Notes: a model not told the origin generated them from the letters alone. A stretch of DNA of 64,000 bases from Pseudomonas marginalis (GCF_024169655.1 NZ_JALJWV010000001.1:2237001-2301000), one strand, 5' to 3'. Shown: positions 33,495 through 44,172, numbered from the stretch's first letter. Made by a program: numbers and translations.

Positions 33495-34095
33495 TGTGGG
33501 AGGGAGCTTGCTCCCGATGGCAGTGGTTCAGTCACCTCATTCAGTGGCTGACACACCGCCATCGGGGGCAAGCCCCCTCCCACATTGGGTTCGGTGGTGT
33601 GGAATAGGCTGCGTTACAGCGCCCTGATTTCGAGGATGAGCAGGGCTGATTCACGCGCTTCAAACTGTGGGAGGGGGCTTGCCCCGATAGCGGTGTGTCA
33701 GCCAACGGCGATGTTGAATATGCCACTGCCATCGGGGGCAAGCCCCCTCCCACATTGGGTTCGGTGGTGTGGAATAGGCTGCGTTACAGCGCCCTGGTTT
33801 CGAGGATGAGCAGGGCTGATTCACGCGCTTCAAACTGTGGGAGGGGGCTTGCCCCGATAGCGGTGTGTCAGCCAACGGCGATGTTGAATATGCCACTGCC
33901 ATCGGGGGCAAGCCCCCTCCCACATTGGGTTCGGTGGTGTGGAGTAGGCTGCGTTGCAGCGCCCTGGTTTCGACGATGAGCAGGGCTGATTCACGCGCTT
34001 CAAACTGTGGGAGGGGGCTTGCCCCCGATAGCGGTGTGTCAGCCAACGGCGATGTTGAATATGCCACTGCCATCGAGGGCAAGCCCCCTCCCACA
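33495..34095. repeat. REPIN array with 170-bp tandem unit
   Basis: Four group-A REPINs at 33495-33584, 33666-33754, 33836-33924 and 34006-34095. The last three, with their spacer (TTGGGTTCGGTGGTGTGG to CACGCGCTTCAAAC), repeat at exactly 170-bp steps and are almost identical. It fills the 650-bp gap between the DUF1330 gene and the convergent Nudix gene; no coding sequence is seen in it. Confidence 0.88.
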
Positions 34096-34119
34096 TTTGA
34101 ACCGAGTTCAGCCTGAAGA

Positions 34120-35438
<1,319 letters not shown>

Positions 35439-35461
35439 GGGGGCTGCTCTGAATGGGACGG

Positions 35462-35851
35462 TTAACGGGAGGCCTCGGCATCGGCTTCGGCGAAGGCTTC
35501 CCGGGCCAGCCGGAAGCTGTCCACGGCGGCGGGAACCCCGCAATAGATGCCGACCTGAAGCAGAATTTCGCGTATTTGTTCACGACTCAGCCCGTTACGC
35601 AAGGCGCCGCGCACGTGCAGCTTGAGCTCGTGGGGCCGATTGAGGGCCGAAATCATCGCCAAGTTTATCATGCTGCGTTCTTTAAGCGACAAACCCTCCC
35701 GGCCCCACACATGGCCCCAGCAGTATTCGGTGACCATCTCCTGCAGGGGGCGGGTGAAGTCGTCGGCGTTCTCGATCGAACGCTGTACGTAGGCTTCGCC
35801 CAGCACCTGGGTGCGGATCTTCAGCCCCTGCTCATACTTTGCGTTGCTCAT
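35462..35851 (-). CDS. Carboxymuconolactone decarboxylase family protein
   Basis: 129 residues: KYEQGLKIRTQVLGEAYVQRS, LTRPLQ-like DDFTRPLQEMVTEYCWGHVWGREGL and REILLQVGIYCGVPAAVDSFRLAREAF, the PcaC/CMD fold. PcaC itself decarboxylates 4-carboxymuconolactone, but no other protocatechuate genes are here, so the reaction is open. Third from the end of the operon. No CxxC peroxidase motif. Confidence 0.85.
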   Translation of the reverse strand: MSNAKYEQGLKIRTQVLGEAYVQRSIENADDFTRPLQEMVTEYCWGHVWGREGLSLKERSMINLAMISALNRPHELKLHVRGALRNGLSREQIREILLQVGIYCGVPAAVDSFRLAREAFAEADAEASR

Positions 35852-35864
35852 TGCACACAGCTCC

Positions 35865-36350
35865 TCAGGCCAGGGTGGGCAGCGGGCCCAGCTTGCCTTT
35901 GTGATAGATCATCGGCGTGACCGGTTGCTCGGGCAGGATCAGGTTCTTCACGGCGCCGACGATGATCGCGTGATCGCCGCCGTCGTACTCGCGCCACAGC
36001 TCGCACTCGATGATCGCCGTGGCCTTGGCCAGCAGCGGGTTGCCCAGCTCGCTCAAGTGCCACTCGATGCCCTTGGCTTTTTCCTTGCCTTTGCTGGCGA
36101 AAGCGTAGGCTTCGGCGGTCTGGTCGGCGGACAGCAAGTGAATCGCAAAGCGCTTGCTGTCACGCAGGATCGGGTAGGTGTCCGACGCATAGTTGGGGCA
36201 GAACAGCACCAGGGCCGGGTCGATCGACAGCGCGCTGAACGCGCTGGCGGTGATGCCGACGATGCCGCCGTCCGGGTCGAGGGTGGTGACCACCGTGACC
36301 CCGGACGGGAACGAGCTCATGACGTCTTTGTATATGCCGGGTTCGATCAT
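35865..36350 (-). CDS. Flavin reductase (RutF/HpaC-like)
   Basis: 161 residues of the flavin reductase split-barrel family (MSSFPSGVTVVTTLDPDGGIVGITASAFSALSIDPALVLFCPN, FAIHLLSADQ). It would supply reduced FMN to a two-component monooxygenase. No luciferase-like or other partner oxygenase gene lies in the island, so the partner must be encoded elsewhere. Confidence 0.88.
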   Translation of the reverse strand: MIEPGIYKDVMSSFPSGVTVVTTLDPDGGIVGITASAFSALSIDPALVLFCPNYASDTYPILRDSKRFAIHLLSADQTAEAYAFASKGKEKAKGIEWHLSELGNPLLAKATAIIECELWREYDGGDHAIIVGAVKNLILPEQPVTPMIYHKGKLGPLPTLA

Positions 36351-36362
36351 GGTTGTGGACTC

Positions 36363-37844
36363 TTAACGCATCACAAAAGGATCAGGCATGGGCGCCTGGG
36401 AGAGGTTGATCCACACCGTCTTCAGCTCGGTGTAGGCCAGCACCGAATCGATGCCGCTTTCGCGTCCGTAGCCACTGTTCTTGAAGCCGCCGATGGGCGC
36501 CATGGCCGAGACCGCGCGGTAGGTGTTGACCCAGATGATCCCCGAGCGCACATCGCGCGCCAGGCGGTGGGCGCGCCCGAGGTCGCGGGTCCAGATGCCG
36601 GCAGCGAGGCCGAACTGCGAGTCGTTGGCGATGGCCAGTGCTTCGGCTTCGTCCTTGAAACGGATGACCGAGGCCACCGGCCCGAACACTTCCTCTTGCA
36701 TGATCTTCATCGAGTTGCGGTCGCACTCGAACAGCGTCGGCTCATAGAACCAGCCTTCGCCGAGGTTCTGCGGGCGTTTGCCGCCAGTGCGCAGGCGTGC
36801 GCCTTCGGCGATGGCGTCCGCCACCAGGCCTTCGACCACGGCCAGTTGCTGCGCGGTGGCCATGGGGCCCATTTCGCTGGCGTCGTCTTGCGGGTTGCCG
36901 ATGCGGATGCGTTGGGCGCGCGCTACCAGGCGTTCAACGAATTCGTCGTAGATAGCGTCCTGCACCAGCAGGCGCGAACCGGAGACGCAACTCTGCCCGG
37001 ATGCCGCGTAGATGCCGGCGATTGCACCATTGATGGCGCTGTCGAGGTCGGCGTCGGCAAAAATGATATTCGGCGACTTGCCGCCCAGTTCCAGGGAGAG
37101 TTTGGCGAAGTTCTCCGCGCTGCTGCGCACCACATGCCTTGCCGTGGCCGCGCCGCCGGTAAAGGCGATCTTGCGCACCAGTGGGTGGCGGGTGAGGGCG
37201 GCGCCGGTGCTGGGGCCAAAGCCTGTGACCACGTTGACCACGCCCGCTGGAATGCCGGCTTCGAGGGCCAGGCGCGCCAGTTCCAGGACGGTCGCCGAGG
37301 CATGTTCCGAGGGCTTGATCACGATGGTATTGCCCGCCGCCAGGGCCGGTGCGAGTTTGATCGCCGTCAGGTACAGCGGGCTGTTCCACGGAATGATCGC
37401 GGCGACCACGCCCATGGCTTCATGCACGGTGTAGGCGAACAGGTCTGGCTTGTCCAGCGGCAGGGTGCCGCCTTCGAGCTTGTCGGCAAGGCCGGCGGTA
37501 TAGTGGAAAAACTCCGGCAGGTAGCTGACCTGGCCACGGGTTTCGCGGATCAGCTTGCCGTTGTCGCGGCTTTCCAACTGGGCCAGGTGTTCCTTGTTCT
37601 CAGCGATCAGGTCACCCAGGCGGCGCAACAGTTTGCCCCGTGCGGTAGCCGTGAGGCCACGCCAGGCCGGGCTGTCGAAGGCGCTTTGCGCGGCCTGCAC
37701 GGCGCGCTCCACGTCGGCTTCGTCGGCGTCGGGCAGTTGCGCCCAGGGTTCGGCCAGGGCCGGGTTGAGGCTGTCGAAGGTCTTGCCGGAGAGGGCATCG
37801 ACCCATTCACCGCCGATGCACATCTGGAAGCGTGCGAGTGTCAT
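36363..37844 (-). CDS. NAD(P)-dependent aldehyde dehydrogenase
   Basis: 493 residues, full length. Active-site Glu in LSLELGGKSPN, catalytic Cys in GQSCVSGSRLLVQ, and the cofactor segment FTGGAATARHVV. It oxidises an aldehyde intermediate to the acid. Overlaps the hydrolase gene by 4 bases and lies 12 bp ahead of the flavin reductase. Substrate not predictable. Confidence 0.92.
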   Translation of the reverse strand: MTLARFQMCIGGEWVDALSGKTFDSLNPALAEPWAQLPDADEADVERAVQAAQSAFDSPAWRGLTATARGKLLRRLGDLIAENKEHLAQLESRDNGKLIRETRGQVSYLPEFFHYTAGLADKLEGGTLPLDKPDLFAYTVHEAMGVVAAIIPWNSPLYLTAIKLAPALAAGNTIVIKPSEHASATVLELARLALEAGIPAGVVNVVTGFGPSTGAALTRHPLVRKIAFTGGAATARHVVRSSAENFAKLSLELGGKSPNIIFADADLDSAINGAIAGIYAASGQSCVSGSRLLVQDAIYDEFVERLVARAQRIRIGNPQDDASEMGPMATAQQLAVVEGLVADAIAEGARLRTGGKRPQNLGEGWFYEPTLFECDRNSMKIMQEEVFGPVASVIRFKDEAEALAIANDSQFGLAAGIWTRDLGRAHRLARDVRSGIIWVNTYRAVSAMAPIGGFKNSGYGRESGIDSVLAYTELKTVWINLSQAPMPDPFVMR

Positions 37845-38674
37845 GCAACGATCCCCTTAATTGGAGTGTTTTGGGCGTACACCGTGTCGAGGAACCCCAG
37901 CAGCAACTGGTTGACCAGGCGCGGTGACTCTACCGGCATCATATGCCGTTGCTCGGCCAGCACCGCAACGCTGGCGCCGGGAATACGGTCGGCCAGTTGC
38001 CGGGCCATGTCCGGGGTCGAGCCAGGGTCGAGTTCGCCGGTGGCGACCAGGGTCGGTGCGCGCAACCCCGGGAGGTCGTCGGCACGGTACATGTCCTGGG
38101 TCGCAAACAGTTCATAGGTGGTCAGGTAACCCTGGGGGTCGTTGCCCGCCAGGGTTTCCCGCAGCGCGGCGATCTGCGCCGGGTTGGCCGCCTGGTATTC
38201 GCGGCTGAACCAGCGCGACAGTGCGGCTTCGGCATTCGCGTCCGGGCCGTGTTCGGCGGCCTGGGCGGTACGTGCGATCACGCCGGCACGCTGTTCAGGG
38301 CTGCGGTTGAACACACTGTTGAGCACCACCAGGCCCTTCAGGCGTTCGGGGTAATGCAAGGCAAACGCCCGCGCGACCAGGCCGCCCATGGAAAATCCGA
38401 TCACGCTGGCCTGGGGCAGTTGCAGGTGGTCGAGCAGTTCCAGCAACTGGTCGGCATAGCCGAGCAGCGGGGTGTCGGCGGCCGGGCGCGGGCTGGCGCC
38501 ATGGCCGAGCATGTCATAGGTAATCACGCGGTAATTCGTGGCCAGGCCAACGACTTGTCCGCCCCACATTTCTTTATTCAGGCCCACGCCGTGGATCAAA
38601 ACCACAGGCTGGCCTTGGCCGGTCGCCAGATAACTGGTGCCAGCCGGGGTGCGTTCAGCGGTGAGCCGAATCAT
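37841..38674 (-). CDS. Alpha/beta hydrolase
   Basis: 277 residues from MIRLTAERTPAGTSYLA (AGGAG at -7). The nucleophile elbow is GFSMGG, the oxyanion region HGVGLNKEMWGG, and a catalytic Asp/His pair is likely in GELDPGSTP and EQRHMMPVESP. RutD/PcaD-like size. Could open a lactone or cleave an amide/ester. Translationally coupled to the aldehyde dehydrogenase. Confidence 0.9.
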   Translation of the reverse strand: MIRLTAERTPAGTSYLATGQGQPVVLIHGVGLNKEMWGGQVVGLATNYRVITYDMLGHGASPRPAADTPLLGYADQLLELLDHLQLPQASVIGFSMGGLVARAFALHYPERLKGLVVLNSVFNRSPEQRAGVIARTAQAAEHGPDANAEAALSRWFSREYQAANPAQIAALRETLAGNDPQGYLTTYELFATQDMYRADDLPGLRAPTLVATGELDPGSTPDMARQLADRIPGASVAVLAEQRHMMPVESPRLVNQLLLGFLDTVYAQNTPIKGIVA

Positions 38675-38715
38675 GGAGCGCTCCTGCATGCTTTTTGTTG
38701 GGGGGCCGGTCTTGC

Positions 38716-39306
38716 TTATTGGGCTTTTTCAGCCGCCAGCTCTTCCAGGTCGATATAACGGTTGCCGATGCGCGGATGCAGGCGGCCGCCATCGGCGCAA
38801 CCGAGTACCACGACGATTTCGTCGGCACGCGGCGCATCTTCGATCTGCATTTCCAGGGTGATGTAGTGCGAGCGCAGGCCTTCGTCGTCCTTGTGCATCA
38901 TCGGGATCTGGATCGACGTGCCCGGGCCGCCGCGCTTGTTGGTAAAGCTCAGGTAGCTCTTGGCCTTGACCGCCTCACGGTAATGGTTGCCGAAGCGCAG
39001 GGTATGGATGATCGCGCTGGCATGTTCGATCTCGCCGTCGGCACCGACCACTGCCGCCTTGCCGTAGGCCTCGATTTTTTCCGCGCCGCCGATGATGCCC
39101 ACCAGGCGCTCGACCATCAGCGCGCCGAGGTCGGAGCAGTTGGCACGGATCTCCGGCTTGAGGTCTTCGACGAAACCGCGACCCAGCCAGGGGTTTTTCA
39201 GCACCACGGCCAGGCCGACCATGGTCACGGGAGTGTCCGAGGCCTTGCCGCCTTCGATAAAGGTTTCTTCTGCGTAGCTGACGATCTTGCGGATTTCGAA
39301 ACTCAT
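38716..39306 (-). CDS. DUF1185 (AA_synth family) protein
   Basis: 196 residues: SFEIRKIVSYAEETFIEGG, MVGLAVVLKNPWLGRGFVEDLKPEI, GGAEKIEAYGKAAVVGADGEIEHASAIIHTLRFGNHYREAVKAKSYL. Annotated as amino acid synthesis family although no reaction is established. Members occur beside ring-opening amidohydrolases and flavin-dependent enzymes. First gene of a seven-gene leftward operon, with an ATGGTATACCAT palindrome 36 bp upstream. Confidence 0.85.
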   Translation of the reverse strand: MSFEIRKIVSYAEETFIEGGKASDTPVTMVGLAVVLKNPWLGRGFVEDLKPEIRANCSDLGALMVERLVGIIGGAEKIEAYGKAAVVGADGEIEHASAIIHTLRFGNHYREAVKAKSYLSFTNKRGGPGTSIQIPMMHKDDEGLRSHYITLEMQIEDAPRADEIVVVLGCADGGRLHPRIGNRYIDLEELAAEKAQ

Positions 39307-39341
39307 GGGCTGCTCCGTCTGATGTGAGAGGTCTGCGTATG

Positions 39342-39353
39342 ATGGTATACCAT
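39342..39353. promoter_or_regulatory. GntR-type operator-like palindrome upstream of the DUF1185 operon
   Basis: Perfect 12-bp palindrome ATGGTATACCAT, extended by TAAT on the right. Third member of the site set with 33138 and 31949. Confidence 0.65.
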
Positions 39354-39573
39354 AATACGAGAATCGCAATAGACGTCAGCGCGTTCGAATGATCGACGGT
39401 TGTACGCCGCCCTCATCTGCGGATGCGGACAGTGCCACCAAGGTCGGCGGGATGTGCGGGAGTGTGCGGATGTACCTTGAGGCAACCGGCTGCGCGGTCG
39501 AGCTCAAGGTGAAGGCTGGCGTGGGGTCAGCAGCAGAGGCGGTGAGTGGCTCACCGCCTTGCATTGGCGGGGG

Positions 39574-41517
39574 TTAGAACTTGAAGCGGCCTACCAGGCC
39601 CTTGAGCTGACCGGAAATATCCGTCAGGCGGCCAGAGCCGGTCTGTGCCGAGTGGGCAAAGTCTTCTACTAGCTGGGCATCGGCATGGATCTGCGCGATG
39701 TGTCGGTTGATCTGTTCGGCGACTTGATGCTGTTCCTCGGCGGCGGTGGCGATTTGGGTGTTCTGGTCGCGGATCGAGTCCACCGAGCCTTGGATCTTGT
39801 CGAAGCTGTCGCGGGCCTGCTGGATGCGTTCCACGCTGGTTTGCGACACCTGCAGGCTGCCCTGCATCTGCAGGGTGACTTCCTGGGTGCGGCGCGCGAG
39901 GTTGCCGAGCAGGCTGTCGATTTCGCCGGTGGAGTCGGCGGTGCGGCGGGCCAGGGCGCGGACTTCGTCGGCGACGACTGCAAAGCCTCGGCCCTGGTCA
40001 CCGGCGCGCGCGGCTTCAATCGCTGCGTTGAGCGCCAGCAGGTTGGTCTGCTCGGCAATCGAGCGGATGGTGTCGAGGATGGTGTTGATGTTTTTGCTGT
40101 CCTGCTCCAGCAACTGCATGGTCTGGGTCGATTTTTGCAGTTCTTCGCTCAATTTGAGCACGCTGCCGGTGGCTTCGCCGATGTGCTGCTGGCCGTCATG
40201 TACATCGCGATAGCCTTCGTCGGCACTCGACGCGGCGGCGCTGCAGGAGCGTGCGACTTCGTTGGCGGTGGCCACCATTTCGTTGAACGCGGTGCTCACC
40301 AGTTCCACCGCTTCACGCTGGCGGCCGGCGGCCTGGTTCATGTTGTTGGCCACTTCGCGGGTGTCGGCGGCGGCGGTTTGCAGGTCGGATGAAGCACTGC
40401 CGATGCGCTGTACCAACTGGGCGATCATGCTCAGGAACTGGTTGAACCAACCGGCCAGGCTGGCGGTTTCGTCCTTGCCTTGCACCTTGAGTTGACGGGT
40501 GAGGTCGCCTTCACCTTCGGCGATTTCTTGCAGGCCGTCGGCGACCCCGCGAATCGGGCGCACGATCATGCTGGCGAAGCTCGCACCGACAATCGCGAAG
40601 ACGACGGCGAGTACCGCTGCGATGGCCGCGATCAGCCAGGTCAGACGCGTGGCGTCGGCCATCACTTCGTCGCGCTTGATCAGGCCGATAAAGCGCCAGC
40701 CCAAGTCTTTGGAACTGACCACGTTGGCCATGTAGGCCACGCCATCGATATCGACTTGGGTCACGCCGTCGCCGCGCTTGGCCAGTTCGGCGTAGTTGGC
40801 GCCGAGTTCGGTCATCGGCTTGAAGTTGTGCTTGGCATCGCTGGGGTCCACCAGCACGTTGCCGTTGGCTTCCACCAGCATCAGGTAGCCGCTGTCGCCC
40901 AGCTTGATGTTGCGCACCAGCTCGGTGAGCTGCTTGAGCGAGACGTCCAGGCCGACCACGCCGAGCAGGGTGCCGCTGGCGTCGACCACGGTATGGACCG
41001 TGCCGATCAACACCACATCGTCCGGCGCCCAGTAGTAGGCCCCGGTCCGCACGGTGGTGCCCGGTGCGGCCACGGCGGCTTTGTACCAGGGGCGCACGCG
41101 CGGGTCGTAGTTGTTCAGTTTGGTGTCGTCAGGCCAGCTCGCATAACCGCCATCGCTCAGGCCCAGGGACAGGTAGGCGGTACTCGGATGGCTTTTGGCG
41201 AACTGCTCGAATATCGCCAGCAGCTCTTTATTCGTCGGCGTCAGCGCGATTTGCGCAGCGTCGGCACCGGCGTAGTTCTTCAGCTCCTTGGCCGCGACAA
41301 CGCGCGGGTCTTTGGCCACGTACTCGACGTTCTGGCTGATGCCGTCGAAGAACTGCTTCATGCCGTTATCGATCTGACGGATCTCGCGGCCGCTGCTGTC
41401 GAGGAAATTGGCCACAGCCGCCTCGCGCAGGTTCAGCACCACCAGCACCGCCACCAGGATAACCGGCACGCACGCGATGGCCGCAAACGCCCAGGTCAGC
41501 TTTTGCTTGATATTCAT
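39574..41517 (-). CDS. Methyl-accepting chemotaxis protein with dCache ligand domain
   Basis: 647 residues. TM1 about 10-30, a periplasmic dCache-type domain (about 35-275, with [52 protein letters not shown]), TM2 about 283-305, HAMP, and a signalling domain with the hairpin [42 protein letters not shown]. The dCache type commonly binds amino acids, polyamines or organic acids; the ligand here is unknown. No CheR-binding pentapeptide at the end (GRFKF). Confidence 0.93.
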   Translation of the reverse strand: MNIKQKLTWAFAAIACVPVILVAVLVVLNLREAAVANFLDSSGREIRQIDNGMKQFFDGISQNVEYVAKDPRVVAAKELKNYAGADAAQIALTPTNKELLAIFEQFAKSHPSTAYLSLGLSDGGYASWPDDTKLNNYDPRVRPWYKAAVAAPGTTVRTGAYYWAPDDVVLIGTVHTVVDASGTLLGVVGLDVSLKQLTELVRNIKLGDSGYLMLVEANGNVLVDPSDAKHNFKPMTELGANYAELAKRGDGVTQVDIDGVAYMANVVSSKDLGWRFIGLIKRDEVMADATRLTWLIAAIAAVLAVVFAIVGASFASMIVRPIRGVADGLQEIAEGEGDLTRQLKVQGKDETASLAGWFNQFLSMIAQLVQRIGSASSDLQTAAADTREVANNMNQAAGRQREAVELVSTAFNEMVATANEVARSCSAAASSADEGYRDVHDGQQHIGEATGSVLKLSEELQKSTQTMQLLEQDSKNINTILDTIRSIAEQTNLLALNAAIEAARAGDQGRGFAVVADEVRALARRTADSTGEIDSLLGNLARRTQEVTLQMQGSLQVSQTSVERIQQARDSFDKIQGSVDSIRDQNTQIATAAEEQHQVAEQINRHIAQIHADAQLVEDFAHSAQTGSGRLTDISGQLKGLVGRFKF

Positions 41518-41649
41518 GACTTCTCCCGCGGGTATTTATAGTTTTGGCAAGGGGAAAACAGTAGCGTCGCATGTGTTTTTATGAGGGGTGCGGCCATGCG
41601 TACCCCTTATATCGACCGCCGGGGCACGCACTTGAGGCCGTGGGTGCGT

Positions 41650-42540
41650 TCAGCCGATACGGTTGCCGCCCAGCGCATCACGCTGCATCGACTGCAGGTT
41701 GTTCTCGATGGTTTCGCAGATGGTTTCCATCTGGATCTGGTGTTCGCTGGAGTGAAACGGGCTTTGCAGGTCGGTGCCGATGCGTTCGATGGCCAGCAGC
41801 ATGAAGCCCACCACCGTGGACGCCAGCGGGGTGAACCAGCCCAGGGATTCGACCAGGCCCACCGGCACGATCAGGCAGAACAGCGAAATGAACAGGCGCG
41901 GGAAGTACACGTAAGGGTAGGGCAGCGGGGTATTGGCGATGCGTTCCATGCCGCCCTGGGCGTTGGACAAATCCACCAGGGTCGACTCCAGCCGCGCCAG
42001 ACGGATACTGTCCAGGCGCCCGGCCTTGTATTCCCTGGCCAACAGCGCCGCCGAGCCGGTGAGGATGTCATTGGCGAAGTTGTTGGTGGCGCCGTTGCGC
42101 GCAAATTCCTCGGCCGGGATAAACGCCCGCACCTCATCGGGGCACGGCTGGCCCTTGAGGTGGGAGGCCAGGCAGTTCACGTAGGCCACATGGCGGCGCA
42201 GCAGGGTGGCCTTGACCGGGTTCGCGTCGCTGCCAAGGTCATCCAGCAGCGTCAGCACCTGCCGCGCGAAACTGCGCGAATTGTTAACCATGGCGCCCCA
42301 TAAGGTGCGCGCTTCCCACCAGCGGTTGTAGGCACTGCTGTTACGAAAACTGATCAGCACCACCAGCGCTGAGCCGAGCAAGGTCAGCGGCATCAACGGC
42401 AGGTTGATCTTGGCGGTGAGAAACAGCATGAAGTCTACGGTGACGGCGACGTCCCACAGCAACAGCCAGAACAGGGCCCAACCGACATACCCCATGGTTT
42501 TGATGATCAGGCGGTATTTTTCGATGATGGCGGCTTTCAA
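41650..42540 (-). CDS. Bestrophin-like (UPF0187) channel protein
   Basis: 296 residues from a TTG at 42540 (GAGG upstream), giving LKAAIIEKYRLIIKTMGYVGWALFWLLLWD; the frame is open 32 codons further but that part is not family-like. Landmarks SFRNSSAYNRWWEARTLWGAMVNNSRSFAR and PLASTVVGFMLLAIERIGTDLQSPF are typical of bacterial bestrophins, pentameric ion channels. Start codon uncertain. Confidence 0.82.
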   Translation of the reverse strand: MKAAIIEKYRLIIKTMGYVGWALFWLLLWDVAVTVDFMLFLTAKINLPLMPLTLLGSALVVLISFRNSSAYNRWWEARTLWGAMVNNSRSFARQVLTLLDDLGSDANPVKATLLRRHVAYVNCLASHLKGQPCPDEVRAFIPAEEFARNGATNNFANDILTGSAALLAREYKAGRLDSIRLARLESTLVDLSNAQGGMERIANTPLPYPYVYFPRLFISLFCLIVPVGLVESLGWFTPLASTVVGFMLLAIERIGTDLQSPFHSSEHQIQMETICETIENNLQSMQRDALGGNRIG

Positions 42541-42719
42541 ACGGAGACCTCGCGGCGAGCGATAAGCAACAGTGCCTAAGCTCGGACGGTGGTTTGCGGT
42601 GAAAGGTTCGGCGGCGGGGGCAACGCGTCGGATCAAATCAATGATTGCGCCCGTCGAGCGGGGTAGAGAGCAAGGACCACCGCCATGCTATGCTCGAAAA
42701 GCTCACTGAGGGATTTCAA

Positions 42720-42983
42720 ATGACGAGTACAACCGATGTCAGTATTGCCAGCAAAGTGCTCAGGCTGGCTAAAGCGCATCATGTCACCGCCGAACGTGAC
42801 AGCATCAGTCGAATGGCGGTTGCTATCACCGGACTGGCTGGCGATGTGGTCGAATTGGATGGCGTGGAACAGTTATTGGTCAACCTTAAGCGCAAGGGTA
42901 TTTTGAGCAAGTCGGAAACCCTCGCACTTCAGGGCAGTTATCTTCAGGAGAAGCGCCGCGCCAAGAAGAAACTCAGCGCATGA
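42720..42983 (+). CDS. Putative antitoxin of a Fic system
   Basis: 87 residues from MTSTTDVSIASKVLRLAKAHHV (GAGGGA at -6); ATG 42690 is the alternative. Helical, basic at the C-terminus (EKRRAKKKLSA). Its stop overlaps the fic start as ATGA, the usual toxin-antitoxin coupling. The class I Fic-inhibitory motif (S/T)xxxE(G/N) was not recognised, so the inhibition mode is unclear. Base composition is more AT-rich than in neighbours. Confidence 0.65.
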   Translation: MTSTTDVSIASKVLRLAKAHHVTAERDSISRMAVAITGLAGDVVELDGVEQLLVNLKRKGILSKSETLALQGSYLQEKRRAKKKLSA

Positions 42984-43738
42984 GTTTTGATCCTTTTGGA
43001 GACTTCGATACCGCTGGATATCTTCAGAATGCGTTACAGCTTAAAGATCCTGTAGAGGTCAAGGAATCCGAGCATCTCTCGTTTGAGCTGAGCATGGAAG
43101 ATGCACTGGATTATTTGGCCAGGAAAAAACCGATTGATTACAAGTCGGTGCTCAAAGTACACCAAATCTTGTTCTCTGATTTCTATCACTGGGCGGGTAA
43201 AGATCGAAATGATCTGGTGCCGCATCTTGCCGTATTCAAGGCTTTCCACGACGATCCTCGGCATACTGTTTTTGAGCATCCGGGCTCAATCAAACGCTCG
43301 ATTGACTATGCGCTTGAACTGGCGTCGAACAAGAAACGCTTTAGAGAACGCCCTGGCGATGTGATGGGGCAATTGGCATTTGCACACCCTTTTCTTGATG
43401 GTAATGGGCGCACGATTTTGCTTGTTTTCATGGAACTTTGTTATCGAGCAAAGTTCGCTATTGAGTGGTCGAAAACGAGTAAGGACGATTATCTTCGCGC
43501 ACTTAGCGAAGAGATTGGGGCACCTTTCAAAGGGCATCTGAATAACTACTTGAAACCCTTTGTTGTCGATATCGCCCACCGTGATGAATGGCCTGGGATG
43601 ATAGGTGGCATCAAGGGGCTGGATGGTCTGGATAAAGACGGGATAACTTACGAAAATCTAGACGATCCTGAGGTTCAACAGATCTACAAAGCCTATCGAG
43701 CGCAGATGATCGATACGCTCCCGCCCGCAAAAAAATAA
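42980..43738 (+). CDS. Fic/Doc-family protein (probable AMP-transferase toxin)
   Basis: 252 residues. The Fic motif reads HPFLDGNGRTIL at 136-147. It matches HxFx(D/E)GNGR, but the last Arg of the extended HxFxxGNGRxxR form is Leu. A flap-like segment HLAVFKAFHDDPRHTVFEHP precedes it. Fic proteins usually transfer AMP from ATP to a target hydroxyl. AT-richer than its surroundings, suggesting horizontal acquisition together with the upstream antitoxin. Other nucleotide or phospho-transfer chemistry cannot be excluded given the altered motif. Confidence 0.88.
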   Translation: MSFDPFGDFDTAGYLQNALQLKDPVEVKESEHLSFELSMEDALDYLARKKPIDYKSVLKVHQILFSDFYHWAGKDRNDLVPHLAVFKAFHDDPRHTVFEHPGSIKRSIDYALELASNKKRFRERPGDVMGQLAFAHPFLDGNGRTILLVFMELCYRAKFAIEWSKTSKDDYLRALSEEIGAPFKGHLNNYLKPFVVDIAHRDEWPGMIGGIKGLDGLDKDGITYENLDDPEVQQIYKAYRAQMIDTLPPAKK

Positions 43739-43758
43739 AGTAGTGATGTAATGCTCTC

Positions 43759-43777
43759 GGATCAGTTGTACTGATCC
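43759..43777. terminator. Hairpin between convergent fic and arsR genes
   Basis: Perfect 8-bp stem GGATCAGT/ACTGATCC with a 3-base loop in the 45-bp gap between the two stops. There is no strong T-run, so terminator function is tentative. Confidence 0.4.
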
Positions 43778-43783
43778 TATCGT

Positions 43784-44083
43784 TTACCGTTGAGCCAAAA
43801 TACTCGCCAGCAACCCAGGAAAGCGCGCCTCAAGCACGTCCGCGCGCAGCGAATTCAGATGAGTGGTGCCGACGCTGCGGGTGTGGACCAGCCCGGCATC
43901 GCGCAACACGCGAAAGTGGTGGGACATGCTGGATTTCGGCCGCCCGCCGTCCAGTTCGCCGCAGGTGGCTTCGGGTACGCCGGCCAGGCAGCGGACGATT
44001 TCCAGGCGCACTGGGTCGCTCAAGGCGTAGAGCACGCGTTCGAGGGTCAGGTCTTGTTGGGCGGGGTGTTTGAAGGCTCGCAT
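43784..44083 (-). CDS. ArsR-family transcriptional regulator
   Basis: 99 residues from MRAFKHPAQQDLTLERVLYALSDPVRLEIVRCLAG (44083). Winged helix with the recognition region CGELDGGRPKSSMSHHFRVLRDAGLVHTRSVGTTHLNSL. Divergent from the old-yellow-enzyme gene, with a perfect inverted repeat in the shared promoter (44118-44141). Likely represses the reductase and responds to electrophiles or flavin ligands rather than metals; the CxC metal motif of ArsR is absent. Confidence 0.88.
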   Translation of the reverse strand: MRAFKHPAQQDLTLERVLYALSDPVRLEIVRCLAGVPEATCGELDGGRPKSSMSHHFRVLRDAGLVHTRSVGTTHLNSLRADVLEARFPGLLASILAQR

Positions 44084-44117
44084 AAAACAAATGATAACAG
44101 GGCTAGCGTTGAATACC

Positions 44118-44141
44118 ATAGTTCGAATACCATCGAACTAT
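44118..44141. promoter_or_regulatory. ArsR-type operator, perfect inverted repeat
   Basis: ATAGTTCGA and TCGAACTAT separated by 6 bases (ATACCA), between the divergent arsR and OYE genes. Confidence 0.65.
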
Positions 44142-44172
44142 CGAATCACGCACTTGCCCCTGGAGATTCCCG

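Noticed and set aside
33495..34095. Regularly spaced direct repeats that look like a CRISPR array
   Set aside because: The spacers are themselves repeated and the repeat units are palindromic REPINs; no cas genes are present. The same applies to 13525-14177 and 62590-62930.
35462..35851. CMD-family gene as pcaC of a protocatechuate pathway
   Set aside because: No other pca genes are nearby and the operon content is different.
39389..39577. 62-codon frame between the DUF1185 promoter and the chemoreceptor gene
   Set aside because: No ribosome binding site, no family resemblance, and it overlaps the chemoreceptor's end; treated as intergenic.
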